A DNA stretch of 64,000 bases from Microbacterium sp. RU1D (GTDB lineage: Bacteria; Actinomycetota; Actinomycetes; Actinomycetales; Microbacteriaceae), in NCBI RefSeq assembly GCF_900156435.1, contig NZ_FTPQ01000001.1, positions 372,001-436,000 of the forward strand. The letters run 5' to 3'. Positions 8,122 to 16,247 of this stretch are shown here, piece after piece. Both the position numbers and the translations under genes were made by a program. Every line of letters begins with the position of its first letter. The stretch's first letter is position 1. Under the pieces are notes generated by a model, which was not told where the DNA came from, made no database searches, and saw only the letters and a program-made list of their open reading frames with translations.

Positions 8122-8427
8122 TTACCAGCTGGACTTGGTCACACCGGGCAGCTCGCCACGGTGGGCCATGTCACGGAAGCGGACGCGCGAGACGCCGAAC
8201 TTCGTGAGGACACCACGGGGGCGGCCGTCGATGACGTCGCGGCTGCGCACGCGCGCGGGCGACGCGTTGCGGGGCAGCTTCTGCAGACCCACGCGGGCGG
8301 CCTCGCGGGCCTCGTCGGTCGCGGTGGGGTCGACCAGGGTCTTCTTCAGCTCGGCGCGCTTCGCGGCGTAGCGCTCCACGACGACCTTGCGCTGCTCGTT
8401 GCGCGCGATCTTGCTCTTCTTAGCCAT
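8122..8427 (-). CDS. rpsN: 30S ribosomal protein S14, zinc-independent (C-minus) form
   Basis: The 101-residue protein is the long S14 type. It has the [11 protein letters not shown] start and the [20 protein letters not shown] core, and ends [11 protein letters not shown]. It lacks the paired CXXC motifs of the short zinc-binding S14, so it needs no zinc to fold into the small subunit head. It is the last gene of rpmB-rpmG-rpsN, four bases after rpmG. In several actinobacteria such C-minus trios replace zinc-binding versions during zinc limitation; whether this genome has C-plus copies elsewhere cannot be told from the window. Confidence 0.95.
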   Translation of the reverse strand: MAKKSKIARNEQRKVVVERYAAKRAELKKTLVDPTATDEAREAARVGLQKLPRNASPARVRSRDVIDGRPRGVLTKFGVSRVRFRDMAHRGELPGVTKSSW

Positions 8428-8431
8428 GTGC

Positions 8432-8602
8432 TTAGCGCTCCTCTCGGAAGTCGACGTGCTTGCGGACCACGGGGTCGTACTTCTTGAGCACGATGCGGTC
8501 GGGGTTGTTGCGGCGGTTCTTGCGCGTCACGTAGGTGTATCCCGTGCCGGCGGTCGAACGCAGCTTGATGATCGGACGGACGTCCTGAGCCTTCTTCGCC
8601 AT
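8432..8602 (-). CDS. rpmG: 50S ribosomal protein L33, zinc-independent (C-minus) form
   Basis: Translation of the minus strand gives 56 residues beginning [14 protein letters not shown] and ending HVDFREER, with the L33 signature [17 protein letters not shown]. There is no cysteine, so the two CXXC knuckles of the zinc form are absent. The start codon shares one base with the rpmB stop (TAATG), indicating translational coupling. It is a component of the large subunit near the exit site. Confidence 0.95.
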   Translation of the reverse strand: MAKKAQDVRPIIKLRSTAGTGYTYVTRKNRRNNPDRIVLKKYDPVVRKHVDFREER

Positions 8603-8838
8603 TACAGCTTCACGCCCTTCGCCTGCAGGTCACGGACGACGGACTCGATGCCGCGAGCGTCGATGACCTTGATGCCCTTCGCCGAAACGTTGAGCTTGAT
8701 GTTGCGACCCAGCGACGGAACGAAGTAGGTCTTCTTCTGCACGTTCGGGTCGAAGCGGCGCTTCGTCCGGCGGTGCGAGTGCGAGATGTTGTGACCGAAG
8801 CCGGGAACCGCTCCAGTCACCTGGCACACTGCTGCCAT
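8602..8838 (-). CDS. rpmB: 50S ribosomal protein L28, zinc-independent (C-minus) form
   Basis: From the ATG at 8838 the product is 78 residues, [17 protein letters not shown] followed by [14 protein letters not shown] and the C-terminal [16 protein letters not shown] segment typical of L28. Only one cysteine is present, so the zinc-binding CXXC pairs are missing. GAAGGAG lies about 8 bases upstream of the ATG; a longer in-frame extension to 8922 has no ribosome site and is not conserved in character. It leads the rpmB-rpmG-rpsN operon and has an unusually long, self-complementary leader. Confidence 0.95.
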   Translation of the reverse strand: MAAVCQVTGAVPGFGHNISHSHRRTKRRFDPNVQKKTYFVPSLGRNIKLNVSAKGIKVIDARGIESVVRDLQAKGVKL

Positions 8839-8978
8839 GGTGATGTCTCCTTCTGTACCGTGACACCGGACGGTGCCACCCAAGATCCCTTGTCTGCACC
8901 CCGTCTGCGCACGGACGAACACCGCGATCAGAAGGTGGGATGCGAACTGCGTGCTGGAGTGCGCGCAGACAAGGGGTC
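8839..8978 (-). promoter_or_regulatory. Long structured leader of rpmB-rpmG-rpsN with competing pairings
   Basis: If transcription starts about seven bases after the -10 at 8979-8984, the leader is some 130 bases. Its very 5' end (8965-8975) pairs perfectly over 11 bp with 8887-8897, and an overlapping piece (8959-8970) can instead pair with 8903-8912. The two choices exclude each other. This resembles attenuator or r-protein leader design but no known riboswitch was recognised. Confidence 0.4.
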
Positions 8979-8984
8979 AGTCTA
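8979..8984 (-). promoter_or_regulatory. Probable -10 element TAGACT of the rpmB operon
   Basis: TAGACT on the minus strand is the best -10 hexamer in the 243-base gap. A 10-bp palindrome (CCTGATCAGG, 9004-9013) lies where a -35 or operator would be. No 7-1-7 Fur/Zur-type box was found here. Confidence 0.45.
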
Positions 8985-9023
8985 GCACGGCGTGTCGGCT
9001 TGACCTGATCAGGCCATCGAACC

Positions 9024-9056
9024 GGGGTCCTACGCCCGCCGAAGGGACCGGACCCC
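9024..9056 (-). terminator. Possible terminator after the glycosylase gene
   Basis: A 7-bp stem (GGGGTCC with GGACCCC) with a 19-base loop lies 26 bases beyond the stop of the gene at 9082. It is modest, so partial read-through into the rpmB operon is possible. Confidence 0.35.
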
Positions 9057-9081
9057 ACGACCACCGATGGCTTCGGCGCGC

Positions 9082-9762
9082 TCAGCCCCCTCCTTCGGCT
9101 GCTTCGGCGGCTCCGCGCCCCCAACGGAACGCCGAGACCGTGGCATCCCCCTCGATCCAGAAGCGCCACGGGAACGCATGGGTGCCGGCGATGCCCGCCA
9201 CGCCCACACGGGGTCCGGTCGCCACGACCGCCGGCGGTGCGTCGGGCAGCAGCAGTCGCGCTCGCGCCCCCGCCCGCTCTGCACCGGTGACCGCGTCGAT
9301 GCCGTCGTGCACCGGATGCCGCAGGCCCACCGCGTCGCCGAGGCGTCCGGGGCCGCGGGCGAGATCACGCGCCGCCCGCACGGCGCCGCGGCGTTCGAGA
9401 CGGCGCCGCTCGGCGATCTCCGCGCCCTCGACGATCTCGCCGCCGCGCAGCAGCACTCCGCCGGCCACCCCGTCGGGCCCGCAGACCACGTTGACGCAGG
9501 AGTGGATGCCATGGCTCAGGTACACGTACAGGTGGCCGGGTTCCCCCCACATCGTGGCGTTGCGCGCGGTGGGGCCCATGCGCGCGTGGGAGCCCGGATC
9601 GGGCCGGTCGCCCGTTCCGCGCCCGTGGTAAGCCTCGACCTCGGTGAGGCGCACGACGACGCGCTCCCCCTCGATGACGGTCTCGAGGAGGGCGCCGAGC
9701 AACCGCGGCGCGACCTCGACGGGGAGGTCGGCGAGCTCGGCGCGGGTCGCGGGGTGCGTCAC
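9082..9762 (-). CDS. DNA-3-methyladenine glycosylase, AAG/MPG family
   Basis: The 226-residue protein shows the alkyladenine glycosylase signatures in order: RLTEVEAYHG (catalytic glutamate, about residue 43), GPTARNATMW, the HLYVYLSHGIHSCVNVV strand that inserts into the minor groove, and GGVLLRGGEI. It excises alkylated purines such as 3-methyladenine and starts base excision repair. The GTG at 9762 overlaps the upstream stop as GTGA, so it is translated together with the beta-propeller gene. Its place as the last gene of a metal-handling string is unusual and may only reflect read-through transcription. Confidence 0.9.
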   Translation of the reverse strand: MTHPATRAELADLPVEVAPRLLGALLETVIEGERVVVRLTEVEAYHGRGTGDRPDPGSHARMGPTARNATMWGEPGHLYVYLSHGIHSCVNVVCGPDGVAGGVLLRGGEIVEGAEIAERRRLERRGAVRAARDLARGPGRLGDAVGLRHPVHDGIDAVTGAERAGARARLLLPDAPPAVVATGPRVGVAGIAGTHAFPWRFWIEGDATVSAFRWGRGAAEAAEGGG

Positions 9763-11180
9763 TGCGGCGGGACCTGGCACCACGAGAGGTCGAAGCCCTG
9801 CAGCGCCACGACCTCCTGGCCGGTGTCGACCTCGACGAGGTGGGTGAGAAGACGCTGCGGAAGCGGCAGCTGGTAACGGTCGAAGGGGTTGTCCACGGCG
9901 CGCGGCGCCACCAGCACGGCGGCATAGCGTCCGCTGGGCGAGACGCAGGTCTGCAGCACCGTGTCGGAGCCCGGCACGTTCAGCAGCGGGCGGACCGTTC
10001 CGTCGGTGTCGACGTGCGCCACGATCGTCGAGCGCGACACCCCGTCGGAGCTGATGTCGGCGAACGGACGGATGGTGCCCGCTCCCGCGCCCGGCACGGG
10101 GGTGGCCCGGCCCGCGAGGCCCGGCGGATCGACCGGCTCGACGAGTCCCTGCTCGGAGCCGTCGGTGAGGTCGATCTCGCGGATGCCTTCCAGCCGCTCC
10201 ACGACCGCGACCGACGACCCGCGGGCGATGCCGTCGATCGACACGGCACTGCCCAGTGGGGCCGCATTCCCACCCTGGGCGTCGGTGAGCAGGAGGCGCG
10301 AGTCGAAGGTCAGCACGAGCATGCTGTCGGTGTCGGGCACGAAGCGGTAGTCGGCGATGCGCACGTCGCCGCCGTTCAGGCCGACCTCGGTGGGCGGGGC
10401 GTCGTCGGCGGCCGACGCCGTGAACAGACGGCTCTCGCGTCCGCCCGCCGTGCCCAGGTCGGCGTCCGAGAAGGTGAAACCGATGCGCTCGCCACGGTCG
10501 GCGGACTGCAGGTTCGTGACGAATCCGGGCCCCGGGAGGGTGATGTCGCGCTCGTTCTTCCCGTCGGGGTCGGTCACGATGACCCGGGCGGTGTCGCCGT
10601 CGCGCACCGAGATCACGAGGTGGTTCGCTGTCGCGCGGAAGTCCTCGATGTGCGGGTGCACGAAGACGGGAAGACCGGCCTCGCCCTTCAGGTCGGTACG
10701 GAAGATCGTGTCACCCTCGGGGGTGCCGCGCTGCATCAGATAAGCCTGCAGCGGCGGCGTGCGGAAGGTCTCGGTGAGGGTGGACGCGGGGCCCGCCCCG
10801 AGGCCGTTCACGCCGGTGACGGTGATGCGGTAGTCGGTGTCGTCGCGCAGGGGCAGGGTGAAGCGCACGCCCACGCTGCGACCCGAGGTATCGACGGTGA
10901 AGGGGGTCGCCGGCTCGACCTCGACCTGCGAGGGGTCGACCGTCTCGAGCGACTGGGTCGTGGTCAGGATGACACGGGAGCCCGAAGCCGCCACCCCGGC
11001 CGCCGGGTCGACCTGGACGTCGGTGACGCGCGGCCCCTGGGCGACGGCGACGACTCCGCCTACTCCGCCGACGACGATCAGTCCGACCAGCACCGCCGCG
11101 AAGGCGACCGCGAAGCCGCGGCCGCGCCTCTTGCGCGCGCGCGAGCGGCGGGACTCCCCCGCCCGGCGGTCAGTACTCAT
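9759..11180 (-). CDS. Membrane-anchored Ig-like/beta-propeller-like protein of unknown function
   Basis: The 473-residue protein has a very basic cytoplasmic tail (1-22), one transmembrane helix (about 23-46) and a long extracytoplasmic part. Residues about 50-150 look like an Ig-like domain (VTDVQVDPAAGV, FTLPLRDDTDYRITVTGVNGL). The rest has recurring strand patterns such as LVISVRDGDTARVIVTDPDG and RIGFTFSDADLG that suggest a WD/YVTN-type beta-propeller. No metal motif is obvious. The ATG at 11180 overlaps the upstream stop by 11 bases, so it is coupled to the TIGR03943-type gene and to the glycosylase after it. Position suggests an envelope accessory of the metal permease, which is inference. 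Confidence 0.65.
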   Translation of the reverse strand: MSTDRRAGESRRSRARKRRGRGFAVAFAAVLVGLIVVGGVGGVVAVAQGPRVTDVQVDPAAGVAASGSRVILTTTQSLETVDPSQVEVEPATPFTVDTSGRSVGVRFTLPLRDDTDYRITVTGVNGLGAGPASTLTETFRTPPLQAYLMQRGTPEGDTIFRTDLKGEAGLPVFVHPHIEDFRATANHLVISVRDGDTARVIVTDPDGKNERDITLPGPGFVTNLQSADRGERIGFTFSDADLGTAGGRESRLFTASAADDAPPTEVGLNGGDVRIADYRFVPDTDSMLVLTFDSRLLLTDAQGGNAAPLGSAVSIDGIARGSSVAVVERLEGIREIDLTDGSEQGLVEPVDPPGLAGRATPVPGAGAGTIRPFADISSDGVSRSTIVAHVDTDGTVRPLLNVPGSDTVLQTCVSPSGRYAAVLVAPRAVDNPFDRYQLPLPQRLLTHLVEVDTGQEVVALQGFDLSWCQVPPQ

Positions 11181-12027
11181 ACGGATCCGCCGGCTCGTCG
11201 ATCGCGGCGACCTCGTCGGCACGCACCTCGAGTGCGCCGTCGGCGCTCGAGCGCACGGTCCCGGTCACCGTGACCCACTGCCCCGTCGAGGGCGCGTCGA
11301 CGGAGGCCGCGATCGGCAGACGGGCGGTCTGCGCGTCGATCACGCAGTGCGTGATCACCAGGCGCGTCAGGTCGAAGGTGGCGCCGTCACCGCCCGGGGT
11401 GATGAAGCCGGTGAGGGTGACGGGCTTGCCGTCGAAGGTCTCGGGATTCGTCGCGTGCGCGAAGACGGCCGACCAGTCGCCGATGCCGAATTTCGAGGTG
11501 TCCCCGGACGCCGCGAGGGTCACGACGTCGGAACCGGCGAACAGCGGCGGCGCGCCGATGTCGCGCGAGACGGCGAGCTCGGCCGACAGCGAGGCCGCGG
11601 GGGTCAGGAGCACAGCGATCACCGCGCCCGAGGCCAGCACCCCTCCCGTGAACGCGGCGATCCCACCCGGCGTCAGGCGGGGACGAGCGGCAAGGTGGTC
11701 GTGCGCGGCGTGATCGTGGTCGTCGAGGGGATCGCTGTGCTCGTGGTCGGCGTGGGCGAAGGCCTCCCGGCGCGCCGAAGCGCCGGCCGGCGCATGACCG
11801 TGCTCGTGGTCGTGGCCGTGATCGGCCTCCGCGCCGAGCGGCAGGGCGAACGACGCGATCGCCCCCACGAGCGCCACGACCGACATGCCCACCGCGAACC
11901 ACGCCGAATCCGGATTGATGTACAGCGACATGCGGCCCGTCGCCCACAGCGTGATGGTGGTGATCGACAGGCAGACCGTCAGCCCCACGCCGAGCCAGCG
12001 GGTCGCGAGCGCACTGGTTCTAGACAA
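11170..12027 (-). CDS. TIGR03943-type putative permease partner with His-rich cytoplasmic/periplasmic loop
   Basis: The 285-residue protein has two N-terminal transmembrane helices (about 10-30 and 42-64), then a loop at 68-117 with about 18 histidines mixed with aspartate, a further helix near 122-140, and a C-terminal beta domain containing GKPVTLTGFI and LTRLVITHCVID. This layout matches the TIGR03943/YcgQ family, whose members travel with DUF318/YraQ permeases, as here. The His/Asp loop suggests transition-metal binding. It overlaps the permease gene by 8 bases. The transported substrate is not known; zinc is suggested by neighbours. Confidence 0.8.
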   Translation of the reverse strand: MSRTSALATRWLGVGLTVCLSITTITLWATGRMSLYINPDSAWFAVGMSVVALVGAIASFALPLGAEADHGHDHEHGHAPAGASARREAFAHADHEHSDPLDDHDHAAHDHLAARPRLTPGGIAAFTGGVLASGAVIAVLLTPAASLSAELAVSRDIGAPPLFAGSDVVTLAASGDTSKFGIGDWSAVFAHATNPETFDGKPVTLTGFITPGGDGATFDLTRLVITHCVIDAQTARLPIAASVDAPSTGQWVTVTGTVRSSADGALEVRADEVAAIDEPADPYEY

Positions 12028-13063
12028 GGAGGTTCACCACCGTTCCGAGTGCGAAGGCGAAGAGCACCACGACGACGGTCATCCCCGCCAGTACGCGGGT
12101 CGTGAAGGTCGTGCGCAGCAGCGCCATCATCTTCAGGTCGATGATCGGACCGACCACCAGGAAGGCCACGATCGAACCGGGCGTGAAGGTCGAGGCGAAC
12201 GACAGCGCGAAGAACGCGTCGACGTTCGAGCACAGCGACACCACGAGGGCGAGCACCATCATCGCCGCGATCGACAGGGCGGGGTCCGAGCCGATCGCCA
12301 GCAGGGCGCTGCGGGGCACGAGCACCTGCACCGCCCCCGCGAGGAGCGAACCGATGATGAGCGCCGGCATGACCGACCGCAGCTCGACGACGAACTGGGC
12401 GAGGGAGCGGCGGCCGCGGTCGCCGCGCTCCTGCACGACGATCTCGCACGTCTCGAGGAAGCGCTCGGTCAGCAGCTTGTCGGGATCCGGATGCCGGCTG
12501 TACAGCCACCCGATGAGGTTGGCGACGAGGTACCCACCGATCAGACGTGCGACGAGGATGCCGTCGCTGAAGCCGAACGCGGCGTGCGTGGAGATGATGA
12601 CGATCGGATTCACGATCGGCGCCGCCACGAGGAAGGTGAGCGTGTCGCTCACGCCGAACCCGCGCATGAGCAGGCCGCGGGCGAAGGGCACGTTGCCGCA
12701 CTCGCAGACCGGGATGAACATGCCCAGCAGCGACAGCACCGCGCGGCGCGCCCACGGCGCGCGCGGCATCCATCTCTCGATCGCGCCCGGCGGCACCCAC
12801 ACCTGCACGATGATCGAGAGCACGACGCCGAGGATGACGAACGGCAGCGACTCGATGAGCACGCTGAGCGCGAGCGTCAGGCCGTCCTGCGCGCGGGTCG
12901 GCAGCGGCTGCGAGAAGAAGGTGGGAGCCAACGCGTCGACGAGGAACAGTGCGGTGACCACGACGACACCCAGGCCGAGGGCGACGAGGGTGCGGGAGCC
13001 GCCGGAGCGGGGGGCGGCGGAGCGCCGACGCGTGGGCGGCGCGGTGCGACTACTCGTCGCCAC
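12020..13063 (-). CDS. DUF318/YraQ-family permease
   Basis: The polytopic protein (347 residues from a GTG at 13063) has about eight hydrophobic helices, the family motif CECGNVPFARG near residue 125, and a second matching half with LCSNVDAFFALSFAS. The internal duplication and CXCG motif are typical of the permease family. The family includes proteins proposed to move metals or metal complexes, but substrate is unproven. The start is uncertain: an ATG at 13081 would overlap the fur gene by 32 bases, the GTG by 14. It is translated in series with fur upstream and the TIGR03943-type gene downstream. Confidence 0.85.
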   Translation of the reverse strand: MATSSRTAPPTRRRSAAPRSGGSRTLVALGLGVVVVTALFLVDALAPTFFSQPLPTRAQDGLTLALSVLIESLPFVILGVVLSIIVQVWVPPGAIERWMPRAPWARRAVLSLLGMFIPVCECGNVPFARGLLMRGFGVSDTLTFLVAAPIVNPIVIISTHAAFGFSDGILVARLIGGYLVANLIGWLYSRHPDPDKLLTERFLETCEIVVQERGDRGRRSLAQFVVELRSVMPALIIGSLLAGAVQVLVPRSALLAIGSDPALSIAAMMVLALVVSLCSNVDAFFALSFASTFTPGSIVAFLVVGPIIDLKMMALLRTTFTTRVLAGMTVVVVLFAFALGTVVNLLV

Positions 13064-13463
13064 GCTCGCGAGCCCGAGCACGGGCGCAGTCGGTGCAGAT
13101 GCCGAAGATGTCGACGACGTGCTCGGCTTCGCTGAAGCCGTGCTGGGCCGCGGTGCGCTGCGCCCACTCCTCGACGTCGGTCGCCGCGATCTCGACCGCC
13201 TTGCCGCACGAGCGGCAGATGAGGTGGTGGTGGTGGCCGCGGGTCTCGCACGCGCGGAAGAGGTTCTCGCCGTCGGGGCTCTGGAGGGAGTCCGCGTCGC
13301 CGCGCGCGGCGAGGCCGGCGAGCGTGCGGTAGACGGTGGCCAGGCCGATGCCGGTGTTCTCGTCGCGCAGCGTCGCGTGCAGCGACTGCGCGCTGACGAA
13401 GCCGCCGGCGCCGGAAAGGGCTTCGCGCACGCGTTCGCGCTGCCACGTGTTGCGCTGGACCAT
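13050..13463 (-). CDS. Fur-family metal-sensing repressor, probably Zur
   Basis: The 137-residue protein has a winged-helix N-terminal domain (NTWQRERVREAL, LATVYRTLAGLAA), the HHHHLICRSCG metal-site motif at about 76-86 and a second cysteine pair CTDC near 125, the structural zinc site. Fur, Zur and Mur share these parts. Neighbouring znuACB and the permease favour Zur, a zinc-bound repressor of uptake genes. The start codon is preceded by TAGACT and seven bases, a leaderless arrangement, so it is probably transcribed from its own promoter although it follows znuB by 87 bases in the same direction. Confidence 0.88.
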   Translation of the reverse strand: MVQRNTWQRERVREALSGAGGFVSAQSLHATLRDENTGIGLATVYRTLAGLAARGDADSLQSPDGENLFRACETRGHHHHLICRSCGKAVEIAATDVEEWAQRTAAQHGFSEAEHVVDIFGICTDCARARARERGDE

Positions 13464-13470
13464 GGCGGCG

Positions 13471-13476
13471 AGTCTA
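13471..13476 (-). promoter_or_regulatory. -10 element TAGACT of the Fur-family gene
   Basis: Minus-strand TAGACT is separated from the ATG at 13463 by seven bases and no ribosome site intervenes, indicating a leaderless mRNA. Confidence 0.5.
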
Positions 13477-13550
13477 TCGAGCGGTTCGGTGAATCGCCTG
13501 GGTGCGGGACGCGTTCCGTCGCACGGGAGGGCCCGCCGTCGTGCGCGCGT

Positions 13551-14411
13551 TCAGAGCGCCCGCGTGGTGCGGTCGCGGCGCGCGCCGATCACGCGGCAGA
13601 CGAGGTAGATCGCGAACGAGATGGTGGTGATGTACGGGCTCACCGGCAGGGTGCCCGCGACGGCCAGCAGCACACCGCCGACCGCCGAGACGAACCCGAA
13701 CAGCGCCGCCAGCAGCGGCACCGACAGGGGCCCGGATGCCACCCGCATGGCCGCCGCGGCGGGGGTGACCAGCAGCGCCATCACGAGCAGGGCGCCGATG
13801 ATGTGCACCGCGACGGCGACGATGAGCCCGAGCAGCAGCATGAATCCCAGCGACACCGCCGTCGTGGGCACGCCGCGCGCGGCGGCGGACTGCGGGTCGA
13901 GCGAGTCAAAGCGCAGCGGGCGCCAGATGAGCAGCAGCGCCACGAGCACGGCCACACCGATCACGACGAGCCACCCGAGCTGTCCGCTCTGCACCGACAC
14001 GATCTGGCCCGTCAGCAGGCTGAACCGCGTCGCGCTGCGTCCGTTGTAGAGCGACAGGCACAGGATGCCGACACCCAGGCCGAACGGCATGAGCACGCCG
14101 ATGATCGAGTTGCGGTCGCGCGCGCGGGCGCCGAGCAGCCCGATGAGGGCGGCGGCGATGAGCGAGCCGACGATCGAGCCCGAGACGACGTCGACGCCGA
14201 TGAGCAGCGCGACAGCCGCCCCCGCGAACGACAGCTCGCTGATGCCGTGCACGGCGAACGCCATGTCGCGCTGCATCACGAAGACGCCGATGAGTCCGCC
14301 CACGAGGCCCAGGATGGCGCCGGCGTAAACGGAGTTCTGCACGAGCTCGAGGATCGCGCCGTACTGGCTCACCCCGCCGAACAGGGCGTCGCCGACGTCG
14401 GACCAGTTCAT
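13551..14411 (-). CDS. znuB: Zinc/manganese ABC transporter permease ZnuB-like
   Basis: The 286-residue membrane protein has about eight transmembrane helices and the ABC-3 family features: MQRDMAFAVHGISELSFAGAA near residues 50-70, the RFDSLDPQSAAARGVP loop and the GALLVMALLVTPAAAA helix. It forms the membrane channel of a metal importer. ATGA overlap with znuC shows translational coupling. The order znuA-znuC-znuB with a Fur-type box before znuA supports zinc over manganese. Confidence 0.92.
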   Translation of the reverse strand: MNWSDVGDALFGGVSQYGAILELVQNSVYAGAILGLVGGLIGVFVMQRDMAFAVHGISELSFAGAAVALLIGVDVVSGSIVGSLIAAALIGLLGARARDRNSIIGVLMPFGLGVGILCLSLYNGRSATRFSLLTGQIVSVQSGQLGWLVVIGVAVLVALLLIWRPLRFDSLDPQSAAARGVPTTAVSLGFMLLLGLIVAVAVHIIGALLVMALLVTPAAAAMRVASGPLSVPLLAALFGFVSAVGGVLLAVAGTLPVSPYITTISFAIYLVCRVIGARRDRTTRAL

Positions 14412-15223
14412 GCGTCGTCCTCGTCGTGGTGATGGTGGTGGGCCTCGTCGGCATCCGGGGCTCCGACGACGATGAGCTGCCCGCCCGCCCGCACGACGTA
14501 GACCGGCGCCCCGTAGAGCGCCGAGAGGGTCTCGGTGGTGAGCACCTCGTCGGGGGTGCCGAGCGTGAAGCGGCCGTGGGCGATGTACAGGATGCGATCC
14601 ACCCGCGACAGGACCGGGTTGATGTCGTGGGTGACCAGCAGGACCGCGGCGTCGCGCTCGCGACGGTGGCGGTCGATCAATCGCACGACGGCCTGCTGAT
14701 TGGCGAGGTCGAGGCTCGTCAGCGGCTCGTCGCACAGCAGCAGGGCGGGGTCGTCGGCGAGGGCCTGGCCGACGCGCAGCCGCTGCTGCTCGCCGCCCGA
14801 GAGCAGCCCGACCGGGCGGTCGGCGAAGTCCGTCGCACCGACGGCCTCGAGCAGCTCGTCGATGCGGGCGCGGTCCTTCTTCCGCGACAGCGGCAGGCCG
14901 AGCCGGTGCCCGTCGACGCCGAGACCGACGATGTCGCGCCCGCGCAGCGGCGTCTCGCGAGGGAGGGGACGCTGTTGGGGGATGTAGCCGATACGGCGAT
15001 TGCCGGCCCGACGCACCGGCGCACCGAGCGCCTCGATCGAGCCGGCGCTCAGGCGCTCGAGGCCGAGGATCGCGCGCAACAGGGTGGTCTTCCCGGAACC
15101 GCTGGGTCCGAGGACGGCGACGAGCTCGCCGGGCTCGACCTCGAGGTCGAGCCCGGCCCAGAGTTCGCGACCGCCGCGTTCGAGGGCGGCACCGCGGATG
15201 CGCAGGGGCGCGGCCGCGCTCAC
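14408..15223 (-). CDS. znuC: Zinc ABC transporter ATP-binding protein ZnuC-like
   Basis: The 271-residue ATPase shows Walker A GPSGSGKTT near residue 38, the Q-loop IGYIPQQR, signature LSGGEQQR, Walker B ALLLCDEPLTSLD and the switch histidine in LLVTHD. A C-terminal run of five histidines in an acidic tail (ADEAHHHHHDEDDA) may hold or sense metal. GTG at 15223 forms a GTGA overlap with the znuA stop. It energises import by ZnuB using substrate captured by ZnuA. Confidence 0.93.
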   Translation of the reverse strand: MSAAAPLRIRGAALERGGRELWAGLDLEVEPGELVAVLGPSGSGKTTLLRAILGLERLSAGSIEALGAPVRRAGNRRIGYIPQQRPLPRETPLRGRDIVGLGVDGHRLGLPLSRKKDRARIDELLEAVGATDFADRPVGLLSGGEQQRLRVGQALADDPALLLCDEPLTSLDLANQQAVVRLIDRHRRERDAAVLLVTHDINPVLSRVDRILYIAHGRFTLGTPDEVLTTETLSALYGAPVYVVRAGGQLIVVGAPDADEAHHHHHDEDDA

Positions 15224-16227
15224 GCCGCCAGCGCGTCGGACAGCGCCGAGATGTTGCTCTGCATCCACGAGATGTAAGTCTGACCCTCGGGGAGCGTTTC
15301 CGTGAATTCGATCACGGGGATGTTCGCGGCCTTCGCCGCGTCCTCGACCTGCGTGGTCTCGGCGCCGCCGGTCTGCGGGTTGACGATCATCAGGCGGATC
15401 TCACCCGAGTCGATGAGCTGCAGCGACTCCAGCAGGGTCGCCGGCGGCACGTCCTGGCCTTCCTCGACCGACTCGCTGAACTCGTTCGGGGTCGCGTTGT
15501 CGAGACCGGCCGCCTCGATGAGGTACACGGGCACCGGCTCGGTCACGAACACCTTCGCCCCGGCATCCGTCGCCTCGATCTGGCCGAGGGAGTCCTCGAG
15601 GCCGGCAATCTGCTGCGTGAACGCGTCGGCGTTGGACGTGAAGTCGGCCGCGTGGTCGGGGGCGAGCTCGCCGAGCTGCTCCGCGATCGCCGCGCTGAGG
15701 TCTTCGATGGTGTGCGGGTCGTACCAGACGTGCTCGTTGAAGCCCTCGATGTGATCGTGCCCGTCGCCCTCGTCGTGCGCGTGGTCGTGGTCGTCGGCGC
15801 TCTCGGCGGGTTCGGGGGTCCCGCTGTCGTCGTGCCCCTCGGCGCCGGGGTAGTCATGGTTGTACTCCACCGCGGTGAGCACGGGGGCGGTGGTGCCGCT
15901 GGCCTCGATGAGCGACTCCATGAAGGAGTCGTAGCCCGCGCCGTTCTCGATCACGAGGCCGGCGTTCTTCAGCGTGAGCTGATCCTGCGCGCTCGCCTCG
16001 TACTCGTGCGGGTCCTGCGAGGGCGAGGTGATGATCGACTGCACATCGACGAAGTCGCCGCCGACCGCCTCCGCGATCGAGCCGTAGACGTCGGTGGATG
16101 CCACGACGGTGACCTTTCCGGCGGCGTCGGCGGTGGAGCCGCTCGAGGCCGTGGTGCCGGCGCATCCGGCGAGGGCGAGGACGGAGGCCGCCCCGAGGAC
16201 GACGGGGGCGAGAAGGCGACGGGTCAT
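15220..16227 (-). CDS. znuA: Zinc-binding lipoprotein ZnuA-like (cluster A-I solute-binding protein)
   Basis: The 335-residue precursor has a signal peptide with lipobox LALAGC (cysteine 22). The mature part has the A-I fold with DPHEYEAS (metal ligand His), a His/Asp-rich loop (DDHDHAHDEGDGHDH, about residues 140-160) and HVWYDPHTIEDL. Such loops capture zinc and set ZnuA apart from manganese-binding homologues. ATG at 16227 is chosen because it begins the signal peptide; TACGGT lies seven bases upstream, so the mRNA is probably leaderless. A 7-1-7 Fur/Zur-type box overlaps the promoter. Confidence 0.93.
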   Translation of the reverse strand: MTRRLLAPVVLGAASVLALAGCAGTTASSGSTADAAGKVTVVASTDVYGSIAEAVGGDFVDVQSIITSPSQDPHEYEASAQDQLTLKNAGLVIENGAGYDSFMESLIEASGTTAPVLTAVEYNHDYPGAEGHDDSGTPEPAESADDHDHAHDEGDGHDHIEGFNEHVWYDPHTIEDLSAAIAEQLGELAPDHAADFTSNADAFTQQIAGLEDSLGQIEATDAGAKVFVTEPVPVYLIEAAGLDNATPNEFSESVEEGQDVPPATLLESLQLIDSGEIRLMIVNPQTGGAETTQVEDAAKAANIPVIEFTETLPEGQTYISWMQSNISALSDALAA

Positions 16228-16234
16228 GGGGACA

Positions 16235-16240
16235 ACCGTA
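16235..16240 (-). promoter_or_regulatory. -10 element (TACGGT) of znuA
   Basis: TACGGT on the minus strand ends seven bases before the znuA ATG. The Fur/Zur-type box begins seven bases further upstream, so repressor and polymerase would compete. Confidence 0.45.
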
Positions 16241-16247
16241 TCGCTGC

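Noticed and set aside
13464..13550. Fur/Zur box upstream of the Fur-family gene
   Set aside because: No 7-1-7 dyad or A+T-rich stretch could be found in the 87 bases; only a leaderless -10.
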